A program made the translations under genes and the position numbers. From positions 434,001 through 498,000 of the forward strand of contig NZ_FMXQ01000002.1 of the NCBI RefSeq assembly GCF_900104485.1: a DNA stretch of 64,000 nucleotides, in the 5' to 3' direction. Shown here piece after piece: positions 8,740-18,854 of this stretch; positions within the stretch are counted from its first letter, which is position 1, and every line of letters starts with the position of its first letter. The DNA comes from Bauldia litoralis (GTDB taxonomy: Bacteria > Pseudomonadota > Alphaproteobacteria > Rhizobiales > Kaistiaceae). The notes under the pieces are model-generated. The model did not search any database. It was not told where the DNA came from and was given only the letters and a program-made list of their open reading frames with translations.

Positions 8740-9576
8740 TCACCCGGCGATTGCCAGCCCGATCATCAGCAGGCCGGCAAGGCATGTAACGATGCCGACG
8801 GCATGGGCCGCGCGTTCACCGTCCGGCGCGAAACGTTCGAAGGTAATTGCCGACGCCACCACCGCCATCGCCCACAGGTTCATGACCCCGACGACCAGCA
8901 GGATCACCATCAGCCCGCCGCAACAGGTCACGCAGTGCAGGCCGAGCCACATCCCGTGTCGAAAGGCGCCGCCGGCGTTGGCCGGCGAGGGAAAGCCGTC
9001 GCCCGGGCCCATCCGGCAACAGGCCAGGTGGCGCGCCTTCCACGCCGTGAACTGCAACGCCCCGGCAATCAGCACGACCACCCCCGCGACCACCGGAAAC
9101 GCCTGGGACAGCGCCGGAACCCGCATCGCGGCCGCGGCCAGCCCGACGCCGATCGGATAGGCGGCGAGGCCGGCCAGGGACCAGACAAGGAAGTAACCGG
9201 CGCCGACCAGCGCGGTCAGTGACCTGAGTCCGCGCGTGCCCCTCCCTTCGACCGCTCGCCGGAACCGCAACAGCATCGGCGCCAGCGACGGCAGCATCAT
9301 CGCCGCCATCATCACCACCCACATGGCGAGGAACATCGTCGCAGCGAAGGCCCAGGACTGCCCGGGCATCCGCATCCACGCCATCGACATCGTCCAGCCG
9401 CCCGGCATCGGCATGCCGCCCATCGCCGCCATCGAACCGCACCAGACGATGATGACGGCTGCGCTGACGACGAACAGCATCGCCGCCAGGCCAACAACGG
9501 TCCGGTCCGAGCCTCGCCCGGAGGCCGCGGATGCGCGGCCCCCGCTTCCCCGTTTCAAGGTCCACGCCGACGCCAT
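8740..9576 (-). CDS. DUF2182 integral membrane protein
   Basis: A 278-residue polytopic membrane protein with about seven hydrophobic segments. The Met-rich stretch around residues 45-100 (GGMPMPGG, MAWMRMPGQ, MWVVMMAAMMLPSLAPM) and the HxxCCxMG and HCVTCCGGLM motifs are the family hallmarks, which led to its description as a predicted metal-binding membrane protein. In many genomes DUF2182 lies next to a DUF1326 gene; here the partner is instead a DUF899 protein 3 bp upstream. Function is unknown. Confidence 0.8.
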   Translation of the reverse strand: MASAWTLKRGSGGRASAASGRGSDRTVVGLAAMLFVVSAAVIIVWCGSMAAMGGMPMPGGWTMSMAWMRMPGQSWAFAATMFLAMWVVMMAAMMLPSLAPMLLRFRRAVEGRGTRGLRSLTALVGAGYFLVWSLAGLAAYPIGVGLAAAAMRVPALSQAFPVVAGVVVLIAGALQFTAWKARHLACCRMGPGDGFPSPANAGGAFRHGMWLGLHCVTCCGGLMVILLVVGVMNLWAMAVVASAITFERFAPDGERAAHAVGIVTCLAGLLMIGLAIAG

Positions 9577-9579
9577 GGC

Positions 9580-10362
9580 TCAGGCCGCCGCGTAGTCGTC
9601 GTGGTGGCGCCACCAGATGCCCGACTCGTTGCGCCCCCTGGGCGCGCGGTCGAGCCACTGGTACATGCCCCACAGCCCGTCGAGCCCGCGGGAGTAGGTC
9701 GAGTAGGTGTGGTAGATGACGCCGTCCTCGCGGACGAAGGCGCTCATCCCGGGCCGCTCCCGCAGGAACGTCGCCATGTCGGTCCCCGTGATGGCTTCGA
9801 TCGTGTTGGCAGGACCGTCCTCCTTCCGAGGCTCCGTCACCTCGGACGGAGCGGTTTTCGCGGCCTCGCGCCGGTAGTTGTACTCGACACCGCCATTGCG
9901 CTGCTCTGCCTCGGTGAACGAGACGTTGAAGTCGGCGTTGAAGTCGCTACCGAAGGAAGAGGCCCAGGGGAAGGACCATCCCATCCGCTGCCTGAAGCCT
10001 TGCAGCTTGGCGAGCGGCGCCCGCGAAACCGCGGTCAGCAAGACGTCGTGGTTGGCGAGGTGCACCGCGAAGCCGTCGAAACCGTCGGCGATCGCAGAGC
10101 ACGAAGGGCATCCGGCCTTGTAGTCCGGGCCGAACATGAAGTGATAGACGAGGAGCTGCGAGCGCCCCTGGAACAGGTCCGCCAGCGAGGCCTCGCCCGC
10201 GTCCGTCTCGAAGCGGTAGTCCTTGTCGATCCGGACCCAGGGCAGCGCCTGCCGCCTCTCGGCCAGCGCATCGCTCTGCCGCGTTAGCGCCTTCTCCGCC
10301 TCCATCAGCTCCAGCCGTCTGGCCAGCCATTCGTCCCGGCTTGCAATCGGATGTGTCGTCAT
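9580..10362 (-). CDS. DUF899 family thioredoxin-like protein
   Basis: A 260-residue cytoplasmic protein of the DUF899 (AhpC/TSA-like fold) family. Visible are FQGRSQLLVYHFMFGP, the Cys pair in GCPSCSAIADGFDG and a C-terminal YHTYSTYSRGLDGLWGMYQW with LDRAPRGRNE, all standard for the family. Biochemical role is not established; a redox function is inferred from the fold. The ATG at 10362 has an excellent AAGGAGA 9 bp upstream, and the gene probably leads a two-gene operon with the DUF2182 gene. Confidence 0.83.
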   Translation of the reverse strand: MTTHPIASRDEWLARRLELMEAEKALTRQSDALAERRQALPWVRIDKDYRFETDAGEASLADLFQGRSQLLVYHFMFGPDYKAGCPSCSAIADGFDGFAVHLANHDVLLTAVSRAPLAKLQGFRQRMGWSFPWASSFGSDFNADFNVSFTEAEQRNGGVEYNYRREAAKTAPSEVTEPRKEDGPANTIEAITGTDMATFLRERPGMSAFVREDGVIYHTYSTYSRGLDGLWGMYQWLDRAPRGRNESGIWWRHHDDYAAA

Positions 10363-10488
10363 CGGTCGTCTCCTTCTTGTTCAGCGCCATCGCCCTGCCT
10401 TCGCGTAAACGAGAGGCTGGCTGGCGGCCGGGAGATGATTTACGACCGTGAAGCGGAGGGTGAGAGTGACAAGTCTGGCGCGATTTCC

Positions 10489-11709
10489 ATGGATTCGCTG
10501 ATTACCGCCGGGGCGCTGTCGCTTGCGGCCGGCGATCCGCTGGGCGCGCTCAACCTCGTCGCCCTTCGCGATGACGCGCCGGCGCTGGCGCTGCGCGGCA
10601 TCGCCATGGCCCAGCTCGGCGACCTTGACCGGGCAAAGGCGCTGCTCGCCCGCGCCGCCCGCGCCTTCGGGTCGCGCGAGGCCGTCGCCCGCGCGCGCTG
10701 TGTCGTCGCCGAGGCGGAGATCGCCCTCGTCTCGCGCGATCTCGGTCGGCCGCAGCAGACCCTCGACGCAGCCCGGACGGTGCTTGCCGACCACGGCGAC
10801 CGGGTCAATGCCGCCTATGCCGGATACCTCGCGCTTCGCCGCCTGTTGCTGCTCGGAAGGCTCGACGAAGCCGAGGCCCGCCGCGCCGCCTTCGATCCCG
10901 CGCCGCTGCCGCCAGCCGCGCGAGCCGCCTATGAACTGGTCGTCGCCGGCATCGAGATCCGGCGGCTGAGGACGGCCCCGGCCCGCGCGGCCCTTGCCAA
11001 TGCCGCCCGGGCTGCGGCCCAGGCCGGGATCCCCTCGCTATCCGCCGAGGTCGAAGCCGCCGCCCGCGTCCTGACCACCCCGGCCGCGCGCCTGATTGCC
11101 GATGGCAACGAACGCCTGCTCCTGCTCGAGGAGGTCGAGGCCCTGCTGGCGTCGCCGTCGCTCGTCGTCGACGCGACCCGCAACGCCGTCCGGGCGGGCG
11201 GCGCGATCGTCTCCCTCGACCGTCGCCCCGTGCTCTTCACCCTCGCCCGCGTCCTCGCCGAAAGCTGGCCAGGCGACGCCAGTCGCACCGACCTCCTGCG
11301 CCGGGCGTTTCGCGCCAGGCAAAGCGACGAGTCGCATCGCGCCCGGCTGCGGGTCGAAATCGGCCGCACCCGCGCCGCGCTGCGCGGCCTCGCCGGGATC
11401 ACCGCAACACCGAACGGCTTCAGGCTGATGCCGGATGGCGACCGCGATGTCGTCGTGCTCGCCCAGCCGGTCGAGGACGATCATGCGGCGGTGCTCGCTC
11501 TCCTCAGCGATGGCGAAGCGTGGTCGAGTTCGGCGCTGGCGCTGGCGCTCGGCATCAGCCAGCGCTCGGTGCAGCGCGCCCTCGAACGACTGGCGGAGAC
11601 AGGCAAGGCGCAGCCGTTCGGCCGCGGCCGGGCCCGCCGCTGGGTCGCCGCCTCGGTCCCCGGATTCCCGACAGGCTTGTTACTCCCCTCGCCGCTGGCG
11701 AGCCGCTAG
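10489..11709 (+). CDS. HTH-type regulator with helical repeat domain
   Basis: A 406-residue protein. The first ~270 residues are Ala/Leu/Arg-rich and look like TPR-type helical hairpins (e.g. ALRGIAMAQLGDLDRAKALL). Residues ~270-350 contain a segment seen in transcriptional regulators of this kind, and ~350-395 hold a winged-helix-like HTH (SSALALALGISQRSVQRALE). The ATG at 10489 gives the usual MDSLI start; an in-frame ATG at 10435 is possible but its GGGAG is too close. It sits 9 bp upstream of a small beta-propeller gene. Target genes are unknown; regulation of the adjacent gene is an inference. Confidence 0.7.
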   Translation: MDSLITAGALSLAAGDPLGALNLVALRDDAPALALRGIAMAQLGDLDRAKALLARAARAFGSREAVARARCVVAEAEIALVSRDLGRPQQTLDAARTVLADHGDRVNAAYAGYLALRRLLLLGRLDEAEARRAAFDPAPLPPAARAAYELVVAGIEIRRLRTAPARAALANAARAAAQAGIPSLSAEVEAAARVLTTPAARLIADGNERLLLLEEVEALLASPSLVVDATRNAVRAGGAIVSLDRRPVLFTLARVLAESWPGDASRTDLLRRAFRARQSDESHRARLRVEIGRTRAALRGLAGITATPNGFRLMPDGDRDVVVLAQPVEDDHAAVLALLSDGEAWSSSALALALGISQRSVQRALERLAETGKAQPFGRGRARRWVAASVPGFPTGLLLPSPLASR

Positions 11710-11718
11710 GTTGCCGCG

Positions 11719-12366
11719 ATGAAACACTCGACAGCAGACCTCCTCGCCGAATACGGCCCCTTCCCCGGCGTCAACTCGATTGGCGGGGTGACCTTCGACT
11801 GCAAGCGCGTCTGGTTCGCCTCGGGCGACAGGCTGAACGCGCTCGACCCCCGAACCGGCGAGATCGTCGGCACGATCGACATCCCCGCCCATGCCGGAAG
11901 CGCCTTCGACGGCCGCCACCTCTTCCAGATCGCCGCGGACCGCATCCAGAAGATCGATCCGGAAACCGGCAGCATCCTTGCCAGCATCCCGGCGCCTGGC
12001 GGCGGCAGCGATTCAGGCCTCGCCTGGGCCGAGGGCACGCTGTGGGTCGGCCAGTACCGGGAGCGCAAGATCCACCAGGTCGATCCCGAGACCGGCGCTA
12101 TCCTCCGCACCATCGAATCCAACCGCTTCGTCACCGGCGTCACCTGGGTGGATGGCGACTTCTGGCACGGCACCTGGGAGGGCGACGAGAGCGAGTTGCG
12201 CCGCATCGACCCTGAGACCGGCGAAGTTTTGGAGCGGCTCGACCTGCCGCCCGGCGTCTCCGTCTCGGGCCTCGAATCCGATGGCGCCGACCGCTTCTTC
12301 TGCGGCGGCGGCGACACCGGCAAGGTCAGGGCCATCCGCCGCCCCGCCCGCGAAACGGCGCGCTAG
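11719..12366 (+). CDS. PQQ/glutamine-cyclotransferase-like beta-propeller protein
   Basis: A 215-residue protein built from repeated blade-like units of the type I-D-P-E-T-G, visible four times (LDPRTGEIVGTI, IDPETGSILASI, VDPETGAILRTI, IDPETGEVLERL), each followed by G-W or W-V-x-x-x-F/L-W strands. This pattern matches the glutamine cyclotransferase/PQQ-like propeller superfamily. No signal peptide is seen, so it should be cytoplasmic. It probably forms an operon with the HTH regulator just upstream and may be its ligand-sensing or effector partner. Enzymatic activity is not shown. Confidence 0.72.
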   Translation: MKHSTADLLAEYGPFPGVNSIGGVTFDCKRVWFASGDRLNALDPRTGEIVGTIDIPAHAGSAFDGRHLFQIAADRIQKIDPETGSILASIPAPGGGSDSGLAWAEGTLWVGQYRERKIHQVDPETGAILRTIESNRFVTGVTWVDGDFWHGTWEGDESELRRIDPETGEVLERLDLPPGVSVSGLESDGADRFFCGGGDTGKVRAIRRPARETAR

Positions 12367-12391
12367 CCGCGGCCGGCCGGAGCCAGCCGCG

Positions 12392-13819
12392 TCAGCCGTG
12401 TTTCACCATGACGTGGCGCACCGCCGTGTAGTCCTCGAGCGCGTAGAGCGACATGTCCTTGCCGTAGCCCGACTGCTTCAGCCCGCCATGCGGCATCTCG
12501 TTGACCAGCATGAAGTGGGTGTTGATCCACGTGCAGCCATACTGGAGGCGCGCCGCCGTCGCCATTGCCCGGGAGACGTCCGCCGTCCACACCGACGAAG
12601 CGAGGCCATAGTCGGAATCGTTGGCCCAGGTCACCGCCTCCTCGACCTCGGTGAAGCGGGTCACCGAAACCACCGGGCCAAAGACCTCGCGGCGAACGAT
12701 CTCGTCGGACTGCAGCGCGCCGGCCACCACCGTCGGCTGGTAGAAGAAGCCGTTGCCGTCGCCCGGCTTGCCGCCGGTGGTGATCTCGATATGGCTGAGT
12801 TCCGAAGCCCGCTCGACGAAGCTTGAAACCCGCTCGCGCTGGCGCTTGGAGATCAGCGGCCCGATCTCGTTCTTCGTGTCGTCGGCCCCGCCATAGGCGA
12901 TGGTCGATACCGCCGAGGAGAGGTCGGCGACGAACTTGTCGTAGACCTTGGCGCCGGCATAGATCCGGCACGCGGCCGTGCAATCCTGGCCGGCGTTGTA
13001 ATAGCCGAACGCCCGAAGCCCCTCGACCACCGCCCCGATATCGGCGTCGTCGAAGACGATGACCGGCGCCTTGCCGCCAAGCTCCAGATGCGTGCGCTTT
13101 ACCGACTTGGCGGCCGCCTGCAGGACCTTCTTGCCGGTCGCGACGTCGCCGGTGATCGAGATCATGTTGACCTTGGGGTGGTTGATCAGCGCGTTGCCGA
13201 CGCTGTCGCCCCGTCCGAGCACCACGTTGACGACGCCTTCGGGCAGCACGTCGGCGAGGATCTTCGCCATCTTCAGCGCCGTCAGAGGCGTCTGCTCGGA
13301 CGGCTTGAACACCACCGTGTTGCCGCCGCCGATCGCCGGCGCCAGCTTCCACGCCATCATCATCAGCGGATAGTTCCACGGCGCGATCGAGGCGACGATG
13401 CCGATCGGGTCGCGCCGCACCATCGACGTGAAGCCCGGCATGTATTCGCCGGCCGCGTTGCCGGGCACGCAGCGCACCGCCCCGGCGAAGAAGCGGTAGC
13501 AATCGACGATCGCCGGAATCTCGTCGTTGGTAACGGCATTGATCGGCTTGCCGCAGTTCAGCGCCTCGAGCGCCGCGAAGCTCTCCGCCTCCGCCTCGAT
13601 GCGGTCGGCGATCTTCAGCAGGTAGCCGGAGCGCTCCGCCGGCGTCGTCCGCGACCACTTGACGAAGGCCTTTTCGGCGGCCGCGACCGCCGCCTCGATC
13701 TGCGTGGCGGAAGCCTCCGGGAGGTCGAGGATGGTCTCGCCGGTGCGCGGGTTGAGGATGGTTTCGGCGGTCTCCGTCCCGGCCTCGAAACCGGAGCCGA
13801 TCAGCATTTGCGTGTCCAT
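12392..13819 (-). CDS. patD: Gamma-aminobutyraldehyde dehydrogenase
   Basis: NAD-dependent dehydrogenase (475 residues) turning 4-aminobutanal, from putrescine transamination or oxidation, into GABA. Near-identity to E. coli PatD/YdcW is visible in the catalytic region: [17 protein letters not shown] with the general base Glu, [16 protein letters not shown] with the nucleophilic Cys, and a C-terminus [23 protein letters not shown] 13819 has AGGGAG about 8 bp upstream; an ATG six codons earlier is less likely. It is the last gene of the LysR-ydcSTUV-patD cluster, the same order as the E. coli ydc operon, so uptake and oxidation are linked. Confidence 0.92.
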   Translation of the reverse strand: MDTQMLIGSGFEAGTETAETILNPRTGETILDLPEASATQIEAAVAAAEKAFVKWSRTTPAERSGYLLKIADRIEAEAESFAALEALNCGKPINAVTNDEIPAIVDCYRFFAGAVRCVPGNAAGEYMPGFTSMVRRDPIGIVASIAPWNYPLMMMAWKLAPAIGGGNTVVFKPSEQTPLTALKMAKILADVLPEGVVNVVLGRGDSVGNALINHPKVNMISITGDVATGKKVLQAAAKSVKRTHLELGGKAPVIVFDDADIGAVVEGLRAFGYYNAGQDCTAACRIYAGAKVYDKFVADLSSAVSTIAYGGADDTKNEIGPLISKRQRERVSSFVERASELSHIEITTGGKPGDGNGFFYQPTVVAGALQSDEIVRREVFGPVVSVTRFTEVEEAVTWANDSDYGLASSVWTADVSRAMATAARLQYGCTWINTHFMLVNEMPHGGLKQSGYGKDMSLYALEDYTAVRHVMVKHG

Positions 13820-13845
13820 TGCGGTACTCCCTGGCATGACGGCTT

Positions 13846-14661
13846 TCACTTGCCCTGGCCGGCGATCTCGGCGCCGTCCCGGGTGAGGTAATAAGCGGCG
13901 ACGATCGGCAGCAGCGTGACCAGCACGACGACCATCGCCACGACATTGGTGACCGGACGCTGGCGCGGGCGCACCAGTTCCTCGAGCATCCAGATCGGCA
14001 GCGTCTGCTGCTGGCCGGCGGTGAAGGTGGTGACGATCACCTCGTCGAAAGACAGCGCGAAGGCCAGCATCCCGCCGGCGACCAGCGCAGTGCCGATATT
14101 GGGCAGGATGACGTGGCGCAGCGTCTGGAAGCCGTCGGCGCCGAGGTCCATCGACGCCTCGATCAGCGAACCGGAGGTCCGCCGAAAGCGGGCGATGGCG
14201 TTGTTGTAGACGACGACGACGCAGAAGGTCGCGTGGCCGAGGACGATCGTCCAGAAGGAGAAGGGAATGTCGGCGATGTTGAAGGCCGACCGCAGCGCGA
14301 TGCCCGTGATGATGCCCGGCAGCGCGATCGGCAGGATGATCAGCAGCGAGATCGTCTCGCGGCCGAAGAAGCGCGAGCCCGACACAGCCGCCGCGCAGAG
14401 CGAGCCGAGCACCAGCGCGATCGCCGTCGAGATCGTCGCCACCCGCAGCGACAGGCCGAGCGCCTGCCAGACATCCGGCCGGTTCCACGTCGCGGCGAAC
14501 CACTGCAGCGTGAAGCCCGGCGGTGGCCACTGGTAGCTCCGCTCCTCGGTGGTGAAGGCATAGGCGAAGATCAGCAGGATCGGCACATGCAGGAACAGCA
14601 GTCCCGCCGCCGCGGCGATCTTCAGGCCAAGCGGTGCGCGGCTTCCCCGGTCAGAGCGCAT
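13846..14661 (-). CDS. Polyamine ABC transporter permease (PotC/YdcV type)
   Basis: Inner-membrane permease of 271 residues, with six hydrophobic segments, starting with a cytoplasmic positively charged tail and [17 protein letters not shown]. The EAA loop that docks the ATPase is visible as [22 protein letters not shown]. Together with the second permease, ATPase and binding protein it would import putrescine/spermidine-like polyamines. Its ATG at 14661 overlaps the end of the upstream permease gene by 11 bp, indicating translational coupling. Confidence 0.9.
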   Translation of the reverse strand: MRSDRGSRAPLGLKIAAAAGLLFLHVPILLIFAYAFTTEERSYQWPPPGFTLQWFAATWNRPDVWQALGLSLRVATISTAIALVLGSLCAAAVSGSRFFGRETISLLIILPIALPGIITGIALRSAFNIADIPFSFWTIVLGHATFCVVVVYNNAIARFRRTSGSLIEASMDLGADGFQTLRHVILPNIGTALVAGGMLAFALSFDEVIVTTFTAGQQQTLPIWMLEELVRPRQRPVTNVVAMVVVLVTLLPIVAAYYLTRDGAEIAGQGK

Positions 14662-15598
14662 CGAAGGCCCCCATCCGCCTGGCGCCCCACAGGTAGAAGC
14701 CCATGATGACGATCGGCACGACCGTGAAGGCGGCGGCGAGCGGAATGTTGCCTGCCGTGCCCTGCTGGGCGTAGACCGCCTGGCCGATGAACAGCCGCGA
14801 CGAGCCGACGATCTGCGGGATGATGTAGTCGCCCAGCGTCAGCGAGAAGGTGAAGATAGATCCGGCGACCATGCCCGGCAGCGCCAGCGGCAGGAGTACG
14901 GTGCGGAAGGTCTGGCGCGGTGCGGCTCCGAGGTCGGAGGACGCCTCGATCAGGCTGACCGGCACCCGCTCCAGCGCCGCCTGGGTCGGCAAGATCATGA
15001 ACGGCAGCCAGACATAGAGGAAGACGAGGAAGGTGCCGATATAGCTCACTGACAGCGAATTGCCGCCGATCACCGGGATCGCCAGCACCAGGTCGAGCAG
15101 CCATGTCAGGTGCAGTTGCGCGAAGGCCCAGTTGAGGATGCCTTCCTTGGCGAGGATCAGCTTCCAGGCATAGACCTTGACCAGATAGCTCGACCAAAGC
15201 GGCAGCATCGCGCCGAGATAGAACAACACCCGCCATTTGCCGCGCGCATAACGGGCCGCGTAATAGGCGATCGGAAAGGCGACGACCGCCGCCGCCAGCG
15301 TTACCACCGCCGCCATGATCACCGAGCGGAGAATGATGTCGAGGTTCGACGGCCGGAACAGCTCGCCATAGGTCTTCAGGGTCAGTTCGTGCCGGATCAG
15401 CCCGGAAAACTCGTCGATCGAGAAGAAGCTCTGGGCGAGCAGCGCGAACAGCGAGCCGAGGTAGATGACTCCGAGCCACAGCACCGGCGGCAGCAGCATG
15501 ACGAAGAGCAACACCCCCGGCCGACGCCACAGGAGGTCGGCCAGCGCGCCGAACACGCCGCCACGGCCGGGCAGGACGGCATGGGCGGCCGCGCTCAT
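14651..15598 (-). CDS. Polyamine ABC transporter permease (PotB/YdcU type)
   Basis: Inner-membrane permease of 315 residues with six transmembrane segments and a ~30-residue N-terminal extension. The signature [11 protein letters not shown] after TM1 and the EAA loop [22 protein letters not shown] are typical of PotB/YdcU. It pairs with the downstream PotC-type subunit. ATG 15598 overlaps the ATPase stop by 4 bp (ATGA), so transporter subunits are made from one message. Confidence 0.9.
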   Translation of the reverse strand: MSAAAHAVLPGRGGVFGALADLLWRRPGVLLFVMLLPPVLWLGVIYLGSLFALLAQSFFSIDEFSGLIRHELTLKTYGELFRPSNLDIILRSVIMAAVVTLAAAVVAFPIAYYAARYARGKWRVLFYLGAMLPLWSSYLVKVYAWKLILAKEGILNWAFAQLHLTWLLDLVLAIPVIGGNSLSVSYIGTFLVFLYVWLPFMILPTQAALERVPVSLIEASSDLGAAPRQTFRTVLLPLALPGMVAGSIFTFSLTLGDYIIPQIVGSSRLFIGQAVYAQQGTAGNIPLAAAFTVVPIVIMGFYLWGARRMGAFDAL

Positions 15599-16590
15599 CC
15601 CTCGTCTTCCATCAGGTGAAGGTCGGCGGCGTCCCAGGCGAGCGATACCGCCTCGCCCTCCCCCGACGCGACACGCCCCGCCGGCAGCACGGCATGGAGC
15701 CGGAGCCCCTCGACGACGATGGCTATGCGCGTCGACGCACCGAGGAAGTTCCGCGCCGCTACGGTGCCGGTGACCGCACCGGCCGCGCCCGGCTCGACCC
15801 GGACGGCCTCCGGGCGAAGGCTCGCCCATCGCGCCGTCCCGGCATGGCGCTCGACGAAGTCCGGCGGCAGAACGTTGGAGGACCCGACGAAATCGGCGAC
15901 GAAGCGCGAGGCCGGCCGCCGGTAAACGTCCTCCGGCGTCCCGAGTTGCATGATCCGCCCGTCGTTGAACACTGCGATGCGGTCGGCCATCGACAGCGCC
16001 TCGCCCTGATCGTGGGTGACGAAGACGAAGGTGATGCCGAGGCGCTTCTGCAGTGCCCGCAGTTCCTCCTGCATCTGCTCGCGCAGCTTGAGGTCGAGCG
16101 CCCCGAGCGGCTCGTCGAGGAGCAGCACCCGGGGCTTGTTGACCAGCGCCCGGGCCAGCGCGACGCGCTGGCGCTGGCCGCCCGAAAGCTGTCCCGGCCG
16201 CCGTTCGCCATAGCCCGGCAACTGGACCAGTTCGAGCGCTTCCGCCGCGATCCTGTGCCGTTCGGCCTTGCCGACGCCGCGGACCATCAGGCCGTAGCCG
16301 ACATTGTCGATGACGTTGAGGTGCGGAAAGAGCGCGTAGTCCTGGAACACCGTGTTGACGTTGCGCCGGTACGGCGGCACGCCTTCGGCGGTTTCGCCGA
16401 AGATCTCGATATGCCCGGCGGTGGGCTGCTCGAAACCGGCGATCAGCCGCAGGCATGTCGTCTTGCCCGATCCGGACGGACCGAGCATGGCGAAGAACTC
16501 GCCCTCGGCGATGGCGAGGTCGACCCGGTCGACCGCGCGCACCGGACCGAAATGGCGCGAGACGTTCTGGAAGGAAACCGCCGTTGTCAT
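15595..16590 (-). CDS. Polyamine ABC transporter ATPase (PotA/YdcT type)
   Basis: Cytoplasmic ATP-binding subunit of 331 residues. All motifs are present: Walker [11 protein letters not shown]-loop [11 protein letters not shown], signature [15 protein letters not shown], Walker [13 protein letters not shown] and the switch His in [12 protein letters not shown]. Residues ~240-331 form the TOBE-like C-terminal domain seen in polyamine and Fe-type importers. It energises the two permeases encoded next. The gap to the upstream binding-protein gene is 73 bp. Confidence 0.93.
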   Translation of the reverse strand: MTTAVSFQNVSRHFGPVRAVDRVDLAIAEGEFFAMLGPSGSGKTTCLRLIAGFEQPTAGHIEIFGETAEGVPPYRRNVNTVFQDYALFPHLNVIDNVGYGLMVRGVGKAERHRIAAEALELVQLPGYGERRPGQLSGGQRQRVALARALVNKPRVLLLDEPLGALDLKLREQMQEELRALQKRLGITFVFVTHDQGEALSMADRIAVFNDGRIMQLGTPEDVYRRPASRFVADFVGSSNVLPPDFVERHAGTARWASLRPEAVRVEPGAAGAVTGTVAARNFLGASTRIAIVVEGLRLHAVLPAGRVASGEGEAVSLAWDAADLHLMEDEG

Positions 16591-16663
16591 GTCCGGCTCA
16601 GGGACGCCCGCCCGCCGCGACGATCGCGACGGACGGGGGCCGTGTCATGGGTGAGGATCGCGA

Positions 16664-17821
16664 TCAGCGTCCGCCGATCACGCCGATATAGTCGGAGACC
16701 CAGCGATAGTAGGGAACGCACTCCCCCTGGCTCTCGCAGGCCGACACCGGGGTCTGCCAGAACTTGATCTTGGCGAAATCCTCGAAGCCGTTGGTCTCGC
16801 AGCCGGCGTCGGTGAGCAATTCATTGCCGTTGCAGGCCGCCGGCACCGAGGGAACCGAGCCGAACCATGCGGCGAGGTCGCCCTGCACCTTCGGCGACAG
16901 CGAGTGCTCCAGCCACTTGTAGGCGCAGGTCGGATGGGCGGCGTTGGCGTGCATCATCGTCGAATCCGCCCAGCCGGTGGCGCCCTCTTCCGGAATCGTC
17001 GAGGCGATGGGCATGTCCTCGCTCTTCAGGATGTTGACCTGGAACGGCCACGAGCCGGAGGCGACCACGCCCTCATTCTTGAAGTCGTCCATCTGGATGA
17101 AGGCGTCGTGCCAGTAGCGCGAAACGAGCTTGCGCTGGCCGCGCAGCAGGTCGAGCGCCGCCTTGTACTGGTCGGCGTTCAGTTCGTAGGGGCTCTTGAT
17201 GCCGAGCTCCGGCTGGTGGGTCATGAGGTAGTTGGCGGCGTCGGCGATATGGATCGGCCCGTCATAGGCCTGGACGCGGCCGACATTCGACTTGCCGTCC
17301 GGCAGGTCCATCTCCTCGAAGACGACGTTCCAGCTCGTCGGCGCTTCGGCGAAGACCTCGGTGTTGTACATCAGCACGTTCGGGCCCCACTGGTACGGGA
17401 CGCCATAGTGGATGCCCTTGACGGTGTGCCAAGGCGCGTCCTGCAGCCGCTCGTCGACGGTCGACCAGCTCGGGATCAGGTCGACGTTGATCGGCTGGAC
17501 CCGGTCGCCGGCGATCAGCCGCAGCGAGGCGTCGCCCGAAGCGGTGACGAGGTCGAAGCCGCCCTCGTTCATCAGCGCCACCATCTCGTCGGAGGTGTTG
17601 GCGGTCTTGACGTTGACCGTGCATCCGGTGGCGGTCTCGAAGTCGGTCACCCAGTCGAAATTCTCGTCGGTCTCGCCGCGTTCGATGTAGCCCGGCCAGG
17701 CGACGATATCGACCTGGCCTTCCGGCTCGCCAAGCGCCGGCAGCATTTCCGCTGCCATCCCCTGGCTGGCGAAACTCAGGACAACCGCAAGGGCAGTGCA
17801 GGATTTCAGCACGGATTTCAT
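16664..17821 (-). CDS. Polyamine ABC transporter periplasmic binding protein (YdcS/PotD type)
   Basis: Extracytoplasmic solute-binding protein (385 residues). A signal peptide is clear: KSVLKS followed by a hydrophobic core and SQGMAA before AEMLP. The mature part begins with VDIVAWPGYIERG and includes FDLVTASGDASLRL and YGVPYQWGPNVLMYNTEVF, characteristic of the spermidine/putrescine-binding family; cysteines near the C-terminus (CNGNELLTDAGCET, ACESQGEC) may form disulfides. ATG 17821 has GGGAGA ~9 bp upstream. Placement before ATPase, permeases and patD supports putrescine import for catabolism. Confidence 0.9.
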   Translation of the reverse strand: MKSVLKSCTALAVVLSFASQGMAAEMLPALGEPEGQVDIVAWPGYIERGETDENFDWVTDFETATGCTVNVKTANTSDEMVALMNEGGFDLVTASGDASLRLIAGDRVQPINVDLIPSWSTVDERLQDAPWHTVKGIHYGVPYQWGPNVLMYNTEVFAEAPTSWNVVFEEMDLPDGKSNVGRVQAYDGPIHIADAANYLMTHQPELGIKSPYELNADQYKAALDLLRGQRKLVSRYWHDAFIQMDDFKNEGVVASGSWPFQVNILKSEDMPIASTIPEEGATGWADSTMMHANAAHPTCAYKWLEHSLSPKVQGDLAAWFGSVPSVPAACNGNELLTDAGCETNGFEDFAKIKFWQTPVSACESQGECVPYYRWVSDYIGVIGGR

Positions 17822-17945
17822 GTCTTCTCTCCCGGTCAAGCCGTCGCGACCCCAGCCGGCGACAGGCATCCGGAAGGCATGGTCACGCCTTCTCGCCGGT
17901 TTCGCAATTTCATTTATCAGAAGGTCGATATCGGTATTTCCGATA

Positions 17946-18854
17946 CTAACGGTGCCGCACAACCCGCTGCGTCTGCGCGATCCCGATGAAATCGCGCGCG
18001 GAGTCGGCCAGGTGCGACCCGCGACGCCAGACGACGCCGACCTGGACCACCGGCAGCGAGCCCGACACGTCGCGGGATTCGATGCGGTCGCCTTCCAGCG
18101 ACCAAGGTCGGTAGACGAGGTCCGGCAGCAGCGCCACCCCCGCCCCCGTCGCCACCAGGCTGCGCACCGCCTCGACCGAGCGCGTGCGAAACGCGACATG
18201 CGGCTTGGCCCCAAGCGCCGAGAGCAGCTTGCCGGTATTTTCCTCGATCTCGTCGACGGTCAGCATAATCAGCGGTTCGGCCGCGATATCGTTGACGCCG
18301 ATGATGTCGGCGCTGGCCAGGTGATGCCCGAGCGGCAGCCACAGCCGGTAGGGCGAGACCTCGAGGATTTCCGCCTGCAGCGCCATGCGATCCCGCAGGT
18401 TGGAGATCACCATCACCGCGACGTCGAGTTCGCCGCCGATCAGCAGGTGCTCCAGGTATTCGCCATTATCCTCGATCGCCGAGACGTCGATGGCCGGATA
18501 GGCGCGGCGATAGCGGGCCAGCAGGTCGGAGAGGACGTAGCCGGCGACCAGCGAGGTGACGCCGAGTTGCAGGCTCCCGGTCGCCGCCGCCCGCTCCTCG
18601 GAGAATGCCCGCCGCGCATCGGAGACATCGGCGAGGATCTTGGTCGCGTGCCGGAGGAACTGCTGCCCCTTGTGGGTGATCGTCAGCCCGCGCGGATGCC
18701 GCTCGAACAGCGCCACCCCGAGGTCGCGCTCCAGCTCGCGGATCGCCTCGGTTACCGACGACTGCGAGATCGACAGATTCTGCGCCGCGCCGGACACCGT
18801 CCCCTGGTCCGCCACCGCGAGGAAATACTGAATCTGCCGGATCGTGAAGGCCAT
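17946..18854 (-). CDS. LysR-family transcriptional regulator
   Basis: A 302-residue regulator. The N-terminal winged HTH is clear (IRQIQYFLAVADQGTVSGAA, then LSISQSSVTEAIRELERDLG) and is followed by LFERHPRGLTITHKGQQFL. Residues ~90-300 form the periplasmic-binding-protein-like effector domain. Two starts are close: ATG 18854, with GGGAGG touching it, and ATG 18869. It is immediately upstream of, and on the same strand as, the polyamine transporter, so control of that operon by a polyamine or aminobutyrate-like signal is likely. Autoregulation from the divergent region 18855-19238 is possible. Confidence 0.88.
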   Translation of the reverse strand: MAFTIRQIQYFLAVADQGTVSGAAQNLSISQSSVTEAIRELERDLGVALFERHPRGLTITHKGQQFLRHATKILADVSDARRAFSEERAAATGSLQLGVTSLVAGYVLSDLLARYRRAYPAIDVSAIEDNGEYLEHLLIGGELDVAVMVISNLRDRMALQAEILEVSPYRLWLPLGHHLASADIIGVNDIAAEPLIMLTVDEIEENTGKLLSALGAKPHVAFRTRSVEAVRSLVATGAGVALLPDLVYRPWSLEGDRIESRDVSGSLPVVQVGVVWRRGSHLADSARDFIGIAQTQRVVRHR

